Source: DATATB01 sp036268995
GTDB lineage: Bacteria; Planctomycetota; Planctomycetia; Pirellulales; PNKZ01
NCBI GenBank assembly: GCA_036268995.1
Contig: DATATB010000187.1
Location: 1-64,000, forward strand
DNA length: 64,000 bases
Direction of reading: 5' to 3'
The position numbers were made by a program, and so were the translations under genes. The notes below the pieces were generated by a model, which saw only the letters and a list, made by a program, of their open reading frames with translations, was not told the DNA's origin and did no database searches. This document shows positions 41,797-50,858 of the stretch, piece after piece; the stretch's first letter is position 1; the number at the start of each line of letters is the position of its first letter.

Positions 41797-43403
41797 CGCG
41801 ACACTAGCGGGCGATAGCGGCGGACGATGGCCTTGGCGGCTCGCAGACCGTCAACGGCGGCGCTGACGATGCCGCCCGCGTAGCCTGCTCCTTCGCCGAT
41901 GGGATACAGCCCGGCGATGCCGGGACTTTCGAGCGAATGCTGGCCACGCAGCAGCCGCACGGGCGAGCTGCCACGGGCCTCGGGGCCCACGAGCGTGGCG
42001 CTGGCCAGAAATTGGCCGCGCCAGCGCCGATCGAGCAGTGGCAAGCCCGCCTGCATGGCCTGCGCCACGACCGGCGGCAGCAGTTCGGCCAGATCATAAT
42101 TCACCACGCCTCGGGCGTAGCTCGATGCCAGCCGGCCTTGGCTGCCGCGCCGAGCGAGAAAGTCCTGAGCCGATTGGATCGGGCAAAGATACTCGCGCCG
42201 GCCTGCGGCGAAAGCCCGTGACTCGTACAGGCGCTGAAGTTGCATGCCGGCCAGCACGTGCGACGAGCCGAAATGCTCCGGCGTGAGCGTGACCATCAGG
42301 CCGCTGTTGGCAAACTGTGTGTCGCGACGCGAGAGGCTCATGCCGTTGGTGCAGAAGTATTCCGGCTCGGAGACGCTGGGGATCACTTGCCCGCCGGCGC
42401 ACATGCAAAAGGTGAACACGTCGAGCGGCCCGTGAGCCACGAGGCTGTAATCGGCGGCGCCCAGCAAGTCTTCGAGCCGCCGGCTGCCATATTGCACGCG
42501 ATTCACTTGCTCTTGCGGCTGCTCGATGCGCAGGCCCAATTGAAACGGCTTCTGCTCCATCGGCACGCCGCGGGCCACGAGCATGGCATACGTATCGCGG
42601 GCACTATGCCCGATGGCCAGCACCACGACCGGCGCGGCAATGCGGCCCGACGACGTGACCAGGCCGCGGACGCGACCTTCGCCCAGGTCGAGATCTTCCA
42701 CGCGGCACTCGAACTGGAACCGGCCGCCGAGCGCCAGGATCCGGCGGCGCAGGGCTTTGACCACGGCCGGCAGGCGGTTGCTGCCCAGGTGCGGGCGATG
42801 ATCGTAGAGGATCGTCGGCTTGCCTTTGCACTCGGCCAGTAGCTCGAGCACGCGCCGCACGTCCGGCCCGGAGTTGCGGCACGTGAGCTTGCCGTCGCTG
42901 AACGTGCCGGCTCCGCCTTCGCCGAACAGGTAGTTGCTTTCCGGATCGAGTGGGCCGCCGGATTCGAGCGATTGCACGTCGCGAATCCGTTCGCGCACGG
43001 CGCGGCCGCGTTCCAGCACCAGAGGTTGATAACCCTGCTCGGCCAGAAAACAGGCGGCCACCAGTCCGGCCGGACCCGAGCCGACGACGACCGGCGGGGC
43101 CGGCAGCGGCTCGTCGCCCGGCGGCGGCATTTCGAACGGCGGCTCGTCGTAAATTTCAGCCGTCACCGCGGATCGCCGCAGTTGGATGGATTGCACCCGC
43201 TGCGGCTCGTCGGCCGGCAGCACGACTTCGGCCGAATACACAAAGGCGATATCCCGTTTGTCGCGGGCGTCGAGACTTTTGCGCAGAATGCGCCAGCGCT
43301 CGATGTCGCCCGGGCGCACGTCGAGCATGCGGGCCAGCGTGGCCGGCAACGCGGCCTCCGCTTCCTCGACGCTCAAACGAATATTCGACAGCCGGATCGG
43401 CAT
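41793..43403 (-). CDS. FAD-dependent dehydrogenase (COG2509-like)
   Basis: The start at 43403 (MPIRLSNIRLSVEEAE) gives 536 residues. An N-terminal domain of about 90 residues typical of this family precedes the FAD motif VVVGSGPAGLVAACFLAEQGYQPLVLERG. The protein continues with LFGEGGAGTFSDGKL, VVLAIGHSARDTYAML, FTFCMCAGGQVIPS and a final GIAGLYPIGEGAGYAGGIVSAAVDG. The family is uncharacterised but is a conserved cytoplasmic oxidoreductase. The upstream frame beyond 43403 is not supported. Confidence 0.92.
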   Translation of the reverse strand: MPIRLSNIRLSVEEAEAALPATLARMLDVRPGDIERWRILRKSLDARDKRDIAFVYSAEVVLPADEPQRVQSIQLRRSAVTAEIYDEPPFEMPPPGDEPLPAPPVVVGSGPAGLVAACFLAEQGYQPLVLERGRAVRERIRDVQSLESGGPLDPESNYLFGEGGAGTFSDGKLTCRNSGPDVRRVLELLAECKGKPTILYDHRPHLGSNRLPAVVKALRRRILALGGRFQFECRVEDLDLGEGRVRGLVTSSGRIAAPVVVLAIGHSARDTYAMLVARGVPMEQKPFQLGLRIEQPQEQVNRVQYGSRRLEDLLGAADYSLVAHGPLDVFTFCMCAGGQVIPSVSEPEYFCTNGMSLSRRDTQFANSGLMVTLTPEHFGSSHVLAGMQLQRLYESRAFAAGRREYLCPIQSAQDFLARRGSQGRLASSYARGVVNYDLAELLPPVVAQAMQAGLPLLDRRWRGQFLASATLVGPEARGSSPVRLLRGQHSLESPGIAGLYPIGEGAGYAGGIVSAAVDGLRAAKAIVRRYRPLVSR

Positions 43404-43542
43404 GGAGAGATTATACCCAGTCCGCACGCGGCGAGCGGGTGGCGCCGGCCTCCCGGTGTTGACGGGGCGCGGCGAGTAGCGAAATACCGGCAAGCTCGCG
43501 CTTGCCGCTCACCGTGGGCACTGGCCGCCTCGATCAAAACAA

Positions 43543-43571
43543 ATGGGGCGGCCTGCGATAGGCCGCCCCAT
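43543..43571 (-). terminator. Bidirectional intrinsic terminator
   Basis: ATGGGGCGGCC and GGCCGCCCCAT form an 11-pair stem with a 7-base loop, followed by TTTTT on the plus strand and TTGTTTT on the minus strand. It terminates the RRM protein gene. Confidence 0.85.
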
Positions 43572-43640
43572 TCGATTTTTGCACGTGCCTCGGGATCGCG
43601 GGATCGCCGGGCCGCAAGGGTTGTTCGCTGCGCGAACGTT

Positions 43641-43997
43641 TTAGCGCCGACCGTAACCGCCGCCGCCGCCACCTCCGCCGTAGCCACCGCGGCCGCCACC
43701 GCCACCGCCACCGCGATGTCCGCCGCCGCCGCCACCTCCGCCACCGCCGGTGCGCTCCCGGGCTTCGTTGACCGTCAAGCTACGGCCCTGGCAGTCGGAT
43801 TCGTGGAGCGCCCGAACGGCTTGCTCCATACCCTCCTGGGACTCCATTTCGACGAAGCCAAAACCGCGTGAGCGGCCGGTTTCGCGATCCGAGATCACCT
43901 CAGCCGACTGGACATTGCCATAAGGGCTGAACATCTCCTTCAGGTCGTCCGACGAATAGGACCACGGCAGGTTACCGACGTACAACTTTTTCCCCAT
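43641..43997 (-). CDS. Glycine-rich RNA-recognition-motif protein
   Basis: The start at 43997 (MGKKLYVGNLPWSYSSDDL) follows an AAGGATG ribosome-binding site. The single RRM has RNP2 (LYVGNL) and RNP1 (RGFGFVEM) at about residues 4-9 and 44-51. The last 40 residues are almost all glycine with Arg and Tyr (RGG-like). This is the small RNA-binding protein type of cyanobacteria and planctomycetes, probably an RNA chaperone responsive to cold or stress. It has its own terminator downstream and a long region without a clear gene upstream. Confidence 0.92.
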   Translation of the reverse strand: MGKKLYVGNLPWSYSSDDLKEMFSPYGNVQSAEVISDRETGRSRGFGFVEMESQEGMEQAVRALHESDCQGRSLTVNEARERTGGGGGGGGGGHRGGGGGGGRGGYGGGGGGGGYGRR

Positions 43998-44593
43998 TGA
44001 AATCATCCTTCACCAAAACGAAAAGAAACATCCGCGGACTGCCGTCCGAGGAGCTGAACCGCGAAACGAATGAGCGGCGGGCGAAAGCCCGGAATAAGAG
44101 TGCCACGCGATCTCAACCAGTCCTGCAGCACACACTCGACAGCGGAGCAATTGGCCCGAAACTTACCCCAAACAACTCGGATCTCTTCGCTCGGACTCGG
44201 CTCGCAGTCGGGCTCGTGGCGAGAAAGAACAACGTGTGCAGGACGGTAGGTTCGAGGATCGCTCGCATCTTGCGAGGGAACTTCGAGGTCGAAACACTTC
44301 ACTTTGGGCATCTTATACCCGTTTTTGCCATGATGTCCAGGGCAGCCCAGCCAAGAAGCCGGACCACCCCGCCGCACGAATGAACTCTACCACGCCGCGC
44401 CCAGGCCGGCGGCCATCGGCCCCCGCTCGAAGGCCCTGAATTCCGGCGTCCGGGTGCGAAAATCCCGGCAACCCGCGCGGCCGATGCCCGCAATCTCGCG
44501 GCTCCTTTCGCCCAGCCGTGCAACCGCTAAACTTTGACCGAAGCAGCCGAAGGCCGATCGGCCGGCGCGCTCGCACCCCACGGAGACATTGTG
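43998..44593. other. Long leader/intergenic region between the RRM gene and pyrF
   Basis: About 590 bases lie between the divergent starts. A minus-strand frame (from 44311 to 44003) ends 6 bases before the RRM start, but its codon use is less GC-rich than that of neighbouring genes and I recognise no family. A long 5' leader for the RRM gene is an alternative. Confidence 0.45.
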
Positions 44594-45508
44594 ATGGATT
44601 TCACAGACCGCCTTGCCGCGGCTGTCACCCGCTTCCGCAACCCCGTCGTCGTCGGCCTCGATCCCCGTTGGAACGACTTGCCCGACGGACTGAAGTCCAG
44701 CATCGACGGCGAAACGCTGACCGGCCGGGCGGCCGGCTATGCAGCCTTCTGCCGGGAGGTGATCGACGTGGTCGCCCCGCTGGTGCCAGTCGTCAAGCCG
44801 CAAGCGGCATTCTTCGAGCAGCTCGGTCCGCCGGGAATGCAGGCCCTGGCAGATACGATCGCCTATGCTCGCCAGCGCGGACTGCTGATCATCCTGGATG
44901 GCAAACGCAACGATATCGGCTCGACCGCAACGGCTTACGCCGACGGCATCCTCGGCGAGTCCAGCCCCTGGCAAGCCGATGCGTTGACGGTCAGCCCGTA
45001 CCTGGGCGACGACAGCTTACAGCCTTTTTTCGATGTAGCCAGCCAGCGACAGTCGGGCATCTTCGTACTGGTGAAAACGTCGAATCCTGGCGGCCGGCAG
45101 TTCCAGGATCTGGATTGCGGCGGAAAGCCCCTGTATCGCCATGTGGCCGACTATCTGGAAACGCTCGCCCAGCCGGCCGCCGGCGCGTGCGGCTATGCGG
45201 GCATCGGCGCCGTGGTCGGGGCGACGTACCCGCAGCAGTTGGCCGAGCTGCGCACGGCGCTGGCCCACGCCTGGCTGCTGGTGCCGGGCTACGGCAGCCA
45301 AGGGGGCACGGCCAAGGACGTGGCCCCGGCCTTCGACTCACGCGGGTTGGGCGCTCTGGTGAACAATTCGCGCGGCATTATCTTCGCCTACCGCGAACCT
45401 CGCTTTGCCGCCGGCCTATCGCCCAACCAATGGCAAACGGCCATTGAGCGCTCCACGCGCGACATGATCGCCCAACTCGCCGCAGAGACGACGACTGGGC
45501 GGCTATGA
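44594..45508 (+). CDS. pyrF: Orotidine 5'-phosphate decarboxylase, type 2
   Basis: PyrF makes UMP, the last step of pyrimidine synthesis. The start at 44594 (MDFTDRLAAAVTRF) follows a CGGAG ribosome-binding site. The 304-residue protein has VVVGLDPRWN, the catalytic DGKRNDIGSTATAYA (about residues 97-111), VLVKTSNPGG and a C-terminal NNSRGIIFAYRE, typical of the longer type 2 family. It stands alone, with ndk convergent downstream across a heptamer repeat. Confidence 0.95.
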   Translation: MDFTDRLAAAVTRFRNPVVVGLDPRWNDLPDGLKSSIDGETLTGRAAGYAAFCREVIDVVAPLVPVVKPQAAFFEQLGPPGMQALADTIAYARQRGLLIILDGKRNDIGSTATAYADGILGESSPWQADALTVSPYLGDDSLQPFFDVASQRQSGIFVLVKTSNPGGRQFQDLDCGGKPLYRHVADYLETLAQPAAGACGYAGIGAVVGATYPQQLAELRTALAHAWLLVPGYGSQGGTAKDVAPAFDSRGLGALVNNSRGIIFAYREPRFAAGLSPNQWQTAIERSTRDMIAQLAAETTTGRL

Positions 45509-45518
45509 CGGAATGGTT

Positions 45519-45568
45519 AGTGGTCCGTTGTCCGTGGTCAGTTGTCCGTTATTCATCATTCATCATTT
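45519..45568. repeat. Heptamer array in the pyrF-ndk gap
   Basis: GTCCGTTGTCCGTGGTCAG and a further GTTGTCCG are followed by tandem ATTCATC units. This fills the gap between the convergent stop codons of pyrF and ndk. Confidence 0.75.
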
Positions 45569-45569
45569 C

Positions 45570-46028
45570 TTATTCGTCCGCCGCGCGCATCCAGGGCCGG
45601 ATCGTCGACTCGTAGGCGTGGATCTCGGCCGGCTTGAAGTACAGCTCGATTTCGCGCTGGGCCGCTTCGGGGCCGTCGGAGGCGTGAACCAGGTTCATCT
45701 GGCGGCTGGAGCTGTAGTCGCCGCGGATGGTGCCGGGCGCTGCCTTCAGACCGCTGGTCGCACCCAGCATGTCGCGCACGACGCGAATCGCTTCGAGCCC
45801 TTCGAGAATCGCCGCCACGATCGGCCCACCGGTGATGAACGCCTCCAACGTCGGATACCAGCCCTTGCTCACGTGCTCGGCATAATGCTTTTTGGCCAGC
45901 TCGGGCGTGACCTGCATCATCTTCATCGCGACGGGCACGAGCCCCTTGTCTTCGAAGCGGGCCAGAATGCGGCCCACCAGCCGCCGCTGGACGCAGTCGG
46001 GCTTAAACAGAATGAGCGTGCGCTCCAT
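45570..46028 (-). CDS. ndk: Nucleoside diphosphate kinase
   Basis: Ndk transfers the gamma phosphate from ATP to NDPs through a phosphohistidine. The 152-residue protein begins ERTLILFKPDCVQRRLVG, and has the family segments GPIVAAILEG, RVVRDMLGATSG and the active histidine in MNLVHASDGPEAA. Size is normal. It converges with pyrF. Confidence 0.96.
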   Translation of the reverse strand: MERTLILFKPDCVQRRLVGRILARFEDKGLVPVAMKMMQVTPELAKKHYAEHVSKGWYPTLEAFITGGPIVAAILEGLEAIRVVRDMLGATSGLKAAPGTIRGDYSSSRQMNLVHASDGPEAAQREIELYFKPAEIHAYESTIRPWMRAADE

Positions 46029-46098
46029 ACAAAATCATCTCCGTTCGAGAGTCTGGCGAAAGCCGCAAATTCTAAGGTCGCGGCGCCAGAATTTGAAG

Positions 46099-46120
46099 CC
46101 CACGGACTGCGGTCCGTGGG
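46099..46120. repeat. Short palindrome GCCCACGGAC...GTCCGTGGG
   Basis: A near-perfect hairpin (CCCACGGAC, 4-base loop, GTCCGTGGG) lies between ndk and the DUF1080 gene. It resembles a small repeat unit but no second copy was seen. Confidence 0.5.
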
Positions 46121-46149
46121 GTTCGGACGATCAGTGCCAGCGCTACTGC

Positions 46150-46824
46150 CTAAAGTTTCTTCATCCGGATATTGCGCACGGCGGCCGAAGTGCACCACGT
46201 GGCGATGCCCAACGGCTGACTGGGATCGACCTCAAAACGGATCGAAATTTTGCGTTCGCTGTAGTCGAAATCGACGACTTGCTCCTTGTCGATCCAGGCC
46301 TTGATCTCTTTGTCCGTGACGCGCACCCGGATGGTGTACCACTGGTTCTCTTTGAACGAGTGATAGCTGCCGGTTTCGTTCTCCGACGCGTCCATGCCGT
46401 CAATGCTCGATAACCCCACGGTCGAGCCGCCCCAGCCGCCCACGATCAGCGTGCATGGCGACTTGCCGACGGGAAACGTCAGCCCACAGAAAAAGTCGTG
46501 GCCCTCGACGCGCATGGCCTCGAGCGTGATCTCGTAATCGACGCGCGGCAGGCTGCCCGTCCAGGTGATGCCGGTCAGCTCGGTGCCGGTCTCGATCATG
46601 ATCTTGCGGTCTTCGACCTTGATCGGGCCATGGCCGGCAAAATCGCTCGTCTTCCAGCCGGCCAGCGTCTTGCCGTCGAACAAGTCGGCCGTCTGGCCCG
46701 ATTTCAGTTTATCAAGCGCAGGGCCGGGTTTAGCCGCGGGCTCTTCGGCCCGTGCCGCAGAAACCGCCGCCAGCCAGACAAGCAATGGGATCGAAAGTGC
46801 AAGCCGGTGGTGGATCATTGCCAT
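46150..46824 (-). CDS. DUF1080 (3-keto-disaccharide hydrolase-like) secreted protein
   Basis: The 224-residue protein has a signal peptide (LSIPLLVWLAAVSAARA) and DUF1080 features: ADLFDGKTLAGWKTSDFAG, a beta-sandwich with GHDFFCGLTFPVG, GSYHSFKENQWYTIRVRV and a final GIATWCTSAAVRNIRMKKL. DUF1080 domains are common in planctomycetes and some act on 3-keto-disaccharides. Substrate here is unknown. Confidence 0.88.
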   Translation of the reverse strand: MAMIHHRLALSIPLLVWLAAVSAARAEEPAAKPGPALDKLKSGQTADLFDGKTLAGWKTSDFAGHGPIKVEDRKIMIETGTELTGITWTGSLPRVDYEITLEAMRVEGHDFFCGLTFPVGKSPCTLIVGGWGGSTVGLSSIDGMDASENETGSYHSFKENQWYTIRVRVTDKEIKAWIDKEQVVDFDYSERKISIRFEVDPSQPLGIATWCTSAAVRNIRMKKL

Positions 46825-46941
46825 ACGCTCCTAGGGGAGAATTCAATCGTGGCTGCGGCCCCGCGAGGCCGCTGGCGCTGGTACAATCGCTGTTGCCTTT
46901 GCCCGTCAACTATACACGATCCGTGGGGGCCGGTAGACACG

Positions 46942-47508
46942 ATGCGGCGTTATGTCCTGCTCGACCGCGATGGCACCATCAACGTCGATTGCGATTATCT
47001 TTGCGACGCCCGCAAGCTGGAATTGATCCCGGGGGCCGCCGACGGGCTGCGGCGACTGGCCGGCCTGGGTCTGGGGCTGGTGGTCATTACCAACCAGTCG
47101 GGCGTGGCCCGAGGGCTGATCCAGCCCGAGCAACTCGAGGCGGTGCAAGCGCGTCTCGGCCAGTTGCTGGCTGGCGAGGGGATCGGACTCGACGGCATCT
47201 ACTCCTGCCCGCACGGCCCGGCGGATGGCTGCGGCTGCCGCAAGCCATTGACTGGAATGGTCGAGCAAGCGGCCCGGGAGCTGCACTTCGATCCCCGCCA
47301 GGCTTTTATGATTGGCGACAAGGCCAGCGACATTGAACTGGGGCGGCGAGTGGGGGCCGTCACGCTATTGGTGCGGACCGGCTATGGGGCCGAGACGGAA
47401 CGGGCCGCACTGGCTCGGGCCGACCATGTCGTTGACGATCTGGCACACGCGGCCGACGTGATTCAATCGCTCGTCGGGCCGGCGGCCGACGACCAATCGA
47501 GTTCGTAA
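46942..47508 (+). CDS. gmhB: HAD phosphatase, GmhB-like (heptose bisphosphate phosphatase)
   Basis: The start at 46942 (MRRYVLLDRDGTINVD) gives 188 residues. DRDGT is the HAD nucleophile motif, VITNQSGVARG the second motif, and IGDKASDIELGRR the acidic third motif. The CPHGPADGCGCRKP zinc loop identifies the GmhB subfamily, which dephosphorylates D-glycero-D-manno-heptose 1,7-bisphosphate for lipopolysaccharide core. Its last 46 bases overlap the convergent GNAT gene. Confidence 0.92.
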   Translation: MRRYVLLDRDGTINVDCDYLCDARKLELIPGAADGLRRLAGLGLGLVVITNQSGVARGLIQPEQLEAVQARLGQLLAGEGIGLDGIYSCPHGPADGCGCRKPLTGMVEQAARELHFDPRQAFMIGDKASDIELGRRVGAVTLLVRTGYGAETERAALARADHVVDDLAHAADVIQSLVGPAADDQSSS

Positions 47509-47951
47509 ACCAGGTGACCGCTCGGTCGCATGCCAAGCTGGCTGTAGGTCTCCAAGGCGGCTCGATTCGCATTCTCGACGTACAGCCGCAGGCCGCAGAC
47601 GCCCTCAGTCGCCCTGGCCTGAACTGCGATGTGCTCGTACAGGGCGCGAAAGATGCCGCGGCGGCGAAACTCGGAGGCGACATACACGCTCTGCAGCCAC
47701 CAGAACATGCCCGACCGCCAGTCGCTCCATTCGTACGTGAGCATCGCCTGGCCGACGATCGAGCCATCCGACTGGGCGACAAAGTAGCGTCCCAACTCCG
47801 GCCGGGCCAGCAACTCGGCCACTCCACGACCAAGCGTCTCGAGATCCAACTGCTTATGTTCGCTTTCAGCCGCCAGCAGCCGATTGAACTCGACGATCGT
47901 CGTCAGATCGTCGCTCGTGGCCGATCGGATGGAGAGCGGAATGGCGGACAT
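47463..47951 (-). CDS. GNAT family N-acetyltransferase
   Basis: The 162-residue protein begins SIRSATSDDLTTIVEFNRLL and has the acetyl-CoA-binding segment LQSVYVASEFRRRGIFRALY at about residues 87-106. A C-terminal GLRLYVENANRAALETYSQLGM is the usual GNAT ending. The substrate is unknown. It converges with gmhB and overlaps it by 46 bases. Confidence 0.9.
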   Translation of the reverse strand: MSAIPLSIRSATSDDLTTIVEFNRLLAAESEHKQLDLETLGRGVAELLARPELGRYFVAQSDGSIVGQAMLTYEWSDWRSGMFWWLQSVYVASEFRRRGIFRALYEHIAVQARATEGVCGLRLYVENANRAALETYSQLGMRPSGHLVYELDWSSAAGPTSD

Positions 47952-47994
47952 TGAAGATGGTTCTGCTAACGATACCGGTGGTCGATTCGTTTTT

Positions 47995-48145
47995 TCCGTA
48001 GCCCAGTCCCTTCAGGGCTGGGAATTGTCGACCGCGGCACATTCATTCCCCGTTTCGATTGCGGCCTTTGGCCGCAATCGAAACGGGGGAACGGCTTATG
48101 CGGCCCGCCGCGGACCCAGCCCTGAAGGGACTGGGCTACGGAAAA
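47995..48145. repeat. Nested palindrome (GTAGCCCAGTCCCTTCAGGG) between GNAT and leuS
   Basis: Outer arms (CCGTAGCCCAGTCCCTTCAG and CTGAAGGGACTGGGCTACGG) enclose an inner hairpin, CCCCGTTTCGATTGCGGCC with GGCCGCAATCGAAACGGGG, at 48048-48089. The whole unit lies between the leuS stop codon and the GNAT start. Confidence 0.85.
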
Positions 48146-48188
48146 ATGATGCCGTTCGTGTGTCGGAACACGCCCACCAATTCGCCCG

Positions 48189-50858
48189 TCACTTAATCAC
48201 AAAATTCACCAATCGCCCCGGGACGACGACAACTTTCACCACTGTCTTGCCGGCGATCAGCTCTTGGATGCGAACATCAGCACGGGCCGCGGCTTCGATG
48301 TCAGCGGGCGTGGCATCGGCGGCCACGCTCACGCGGCTGCGCAGCTTGCCGAGCACCTGCACCGGCACCTCGATCGTGTCTTCGCGGATGGCAGCTTCGT
48401 CGTAGTCGGGCCAAGGCTCGTAGGCGAGCGTCTTCTCGTGCCCCAGCATCTGCCACAGCTCTTCGGCCAAATGCGGAGCAAACGGCGAGAGCAGCAGCAC
48501 GAACGTTTGCATGGCCGAGCGTGGGCGCCGCTCTTCCTTGGTGAAGAAGTTGGTGAACTCCATCATCTTGGCAATGGCCGTATTGAAGGCCAGTCGCTCG
48601 ATGTCCTGCGTGACGCCCTGGATCGTCTTGTGCAGCATGCGGTTTTGCTCGACCGTCGGCTCGGCGTCGACGATCGCCGCATTGAACTCGAGCGTCTCGC
48701 TGCGATCGTTGATCATCATGCGCCATGCGCGATCCAGGAACCCGCGGACGCCGTTCACGCCCTCCATGCTCCAAGGCTTGGTCGCTTCCAGCGGGCCCAT
48801 GAACATTTCGTACAGCCGCAACGAGTCGGCACCGTATTCGGCCACCACCTCGTCCGGGTTCACCACGTTGCCCCGGCTCTTGGACATCTTTTGCGAGTTC
48901 TCGCCCAGGATCATGCCCTGGTTCACCAGCCGGGCAAAAGGCTCGGGAGTGCTCACATGGCCGCGGTCGTAAAGCATCTTGTGCCAAAAGCGCGAATACA
49001 GCAGGTGCAGCACGGCGTGCTCGGCGCCGCCGATGTACAGGTCAACCGGCATCCAGGCTTTTTCCACCTGCGGATCGACGAACACCTGTTCGTTTTTCGG
49101 GTCGAGAAAGCGAAGAAAATACCAGCACGAGCCGGCCCATTGCGGCATGGTGTTGGTCTCGCGCTTGTAGCGCACGCCGTCGATCGTGGGATACAGCCAA
49201 TCGTGCGGCGCTTCTTCCAGCGGCGGCTCGGGCCGGCCGTGCGGCTTGAAGTGGCTCATCTCCGGCAGGTTCACCGGCAATTGATCGATGGGCACCGCGC
49301 GCACGCGGCCGCTGGGCTTTCCCGACGAGTCCAGTTCGTGCAGGATCGGAAACGGCTCGCCCCAAAAATGCTGCCGGCTGAACAGCCAATCGCGGAGCTT
49401 GTAGTTGACAGCCGCCTTGCCCGCGCCCTTCTCGGTCAGGTCGGCTGCAATCTTCTGTTTGAACTCGGCCGTGGAAAGTCCGTTGTAAGGGCCGGAGTTG
49501 ATCGCCGTGCCCGACTCGGTGAACGGATCTTGCCCAGTGAGCACCGCCTCACGCGAGACATCGGCCCGATCGCCGGGATCGACCACTGGCTGGATCGGCA
49601 GCTCCTTGGCCCGAGCGAATTCGTAATCGCGCAGATCGTGGGCCGGCACGGCCATGATGGCCCCGGTGCCGTAGCCCATCAGCACGTAGTCGGCCACGAA
49701 GATCGGAATCGGCCGGTTATTGACGGGATTGGCCGCGAACGAGCCGGTGAACTCGCCGGTCTTTTCTTTGGCCAGTTCCGTGCGATCCAGTTCGCTCTTG
49801 CGAGCCGCACCCTGGCAATAGGCCTGCACCGCCTCAGCCCGCTCGGGCCGGGTCAGCCGCTCGACAAACGGATGCTCCGGCGCGATGACCAGGTACGTCG
49901 CCCCGAACAACGTGTCGGGTCGCGTGGTGTAGATGCGGATCACGTCGTCGCCGGCATGACGCGGAAATCCGCTGGCAGCACGCCGATCACGCCAGGCCTT
50001 GAACTCCTGCGGGCTGGGCTTGCCTTGCGGCCCGCTTTCGGTGCCGACGAAAAAATCGACCTCGGCGCCCGTGCTGCGGCCGATCCAATTTCGTTGCAGG
50101 GCCTTGATGCTGTCGGGCCAGTCCAGGGAGTCGAGATCTTTTTCCAGCCGGTCGGCATAAGCCGTGATGCGCAGCATCCATTGACGCAGCGGCAGCCGGA
50201 CAACCGGGTGGCTGCCCCGCTCGCTCAGCCCGCCGATCACTTCTTCGTTGGCCAGAACGGTGCCCAGCGCCGGGCACCAGTTCACCGGGGCTTCGAGCTG
50301 ATAGGCCAGGCGAAAGTCGTCGCGATAAGCACGCACGGCCTCGTCGCCCTGCGACTGCACATTGGCTGGGATCGGCAGCTCTGCGATCGGGCGGCCGCGC
50401 TGCTGGCGCTCGTCAAACCAGGTGTCGAACAGCAGCAGAAAAATCCATTGCGTCCAGCGGAAGTAGGCCACGTCGGTGGTCGATAGCTCGCGGCTCCAGT
50501 CGTAGCTGAAGCCCAGCATTTTTTCCTGCCGGCGGAACGTGGCGATGTTCTTTTCGGTCGTGGCGCGCGGCGGCGTGCCGGTCTTGATGGCATGCTGCTC
50601 GGCCGGCAGGCCAAAGGCGTCCCAGCCCATCGGGTGTAGCACGCAGCGGCCGCGCATGCGTTGATAGCGGCAGACGATGTCGGTGGCCGTCTGGCCCTCG
50701 GGATGCCCGACGTGCAGGCCGTCGCCGCTGGGATAGGGGAACATATCCAGCACATAGAGCTTGGGCGAAGTGGGCAGCCGCGGCGTGGCGAATGTGCGGT
50801 TCGCCTCCCAGTATTGCTGCCATTTCGGTTCGATCGTAGCCGGGTTGTACCGTGGCAT
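48189..50858 (-). CDS. leuS: Leucine--tRNA ligase
   Basis: LeuS charges tRNA-Leu. The 889-residue protein has YVLDMFPYPSGDGLHVGHPEG (HIGH motif region near residue 48), the editing domain with TTRPDTLFGATYLVIAPEHP, and KMSKSRGNVVNPDEVV (KMSKS). A C-terminal anticodon-binding region ends KVVVVPGRLVNFVIK. It is monocistronic. No T-box is apparent upstream. Confidence 0.97.
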   Translation of the reverse strand: MPRYNPATIEPKWQQYWEANRTFATPRLPTSPKLYVLDMFPYPSGDGLHVGHPEGQTATDIVCRYQRMRGRCVLHPMGWDAFGLPAEQHAIKTGTPPRATTEKNIATFRRQEKMLGFSYDWSRELSTTDVAYFRWTQWIFLLLFDTWFDERQQRGRPIAELPIPANVQSQGDEAVRAYRDDFRLAYQLEAPVNWCPALGTVLANEEVIGGLSERGSHPVVRLPLRQWMLRITAYADRLEKDLDSLDWPDSIKALQRNWIGRSTGAEVDFFVGTESGPQGKPSPQEFKAWRDRRAASGFPRHAGDDVIRIYTTRPDTLFGATYLVIAPEHPFVERLTRPERAEAVQAYCQGAARKSELDRTELAKEKTGEFTGSFAANPVNNRPIPIFVADYVLMGYGTGAIMAVPAHDLRDYEFARAKELPIQPVVDPGDRADVSREAVLTGQDPFTESGTAINSGPYNGLSTAEFKQKIAADLTEKGAGKAAVNYKLRDWLFSRQHFWGEPFPILHELDSSGKPSGRVRAVPIDQLPVNLPEMSHFKPHGRPEPPLEEAPHDWLYPTIDGVRYKRETNTMPQWAGSCWYFLRFLDPKNEQVFVDPQVEKAWMPVDLYIGGAEHAVLHLLYSRFWHKMLYDRGHVSTPEPFARLVNQGMILGENSQKMSKSRGNVVNPDEVVAEYGADSLRLYEMFMGPLEATKPWSMEGVNGVRGFLDRAWRMMINDRSETLEFNAAIVDAEPTVEQNRMLHKTIQGVTQDIERLAFNTAIAKMMEFTNFFTKEERRPRSAMQTFVLLLSPFAPHLAEELWQMLGHEKTLAYEPWPDYDEAAIREDTIEVPVQVLGKLRSRVSVAADATPADIEAAARADVRIQELIAGKTVVKVVVVPGRLVNFVIK

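Noticed and set aside
44003..44311. Minus-strand frame ending 6 bases before the RRM gene start
   Set aside because: Operon-like spacing is tempting, but codon use is less GC-rich than neighbours, no family is recognised and it overlaps the probable leader of the RRM gene.
48264..50486. Very long plus-strand frame opposite leuS
   Set aside because: Mirror of the leuS coding strand; composition typical of antisense frames in GC-rich genes.
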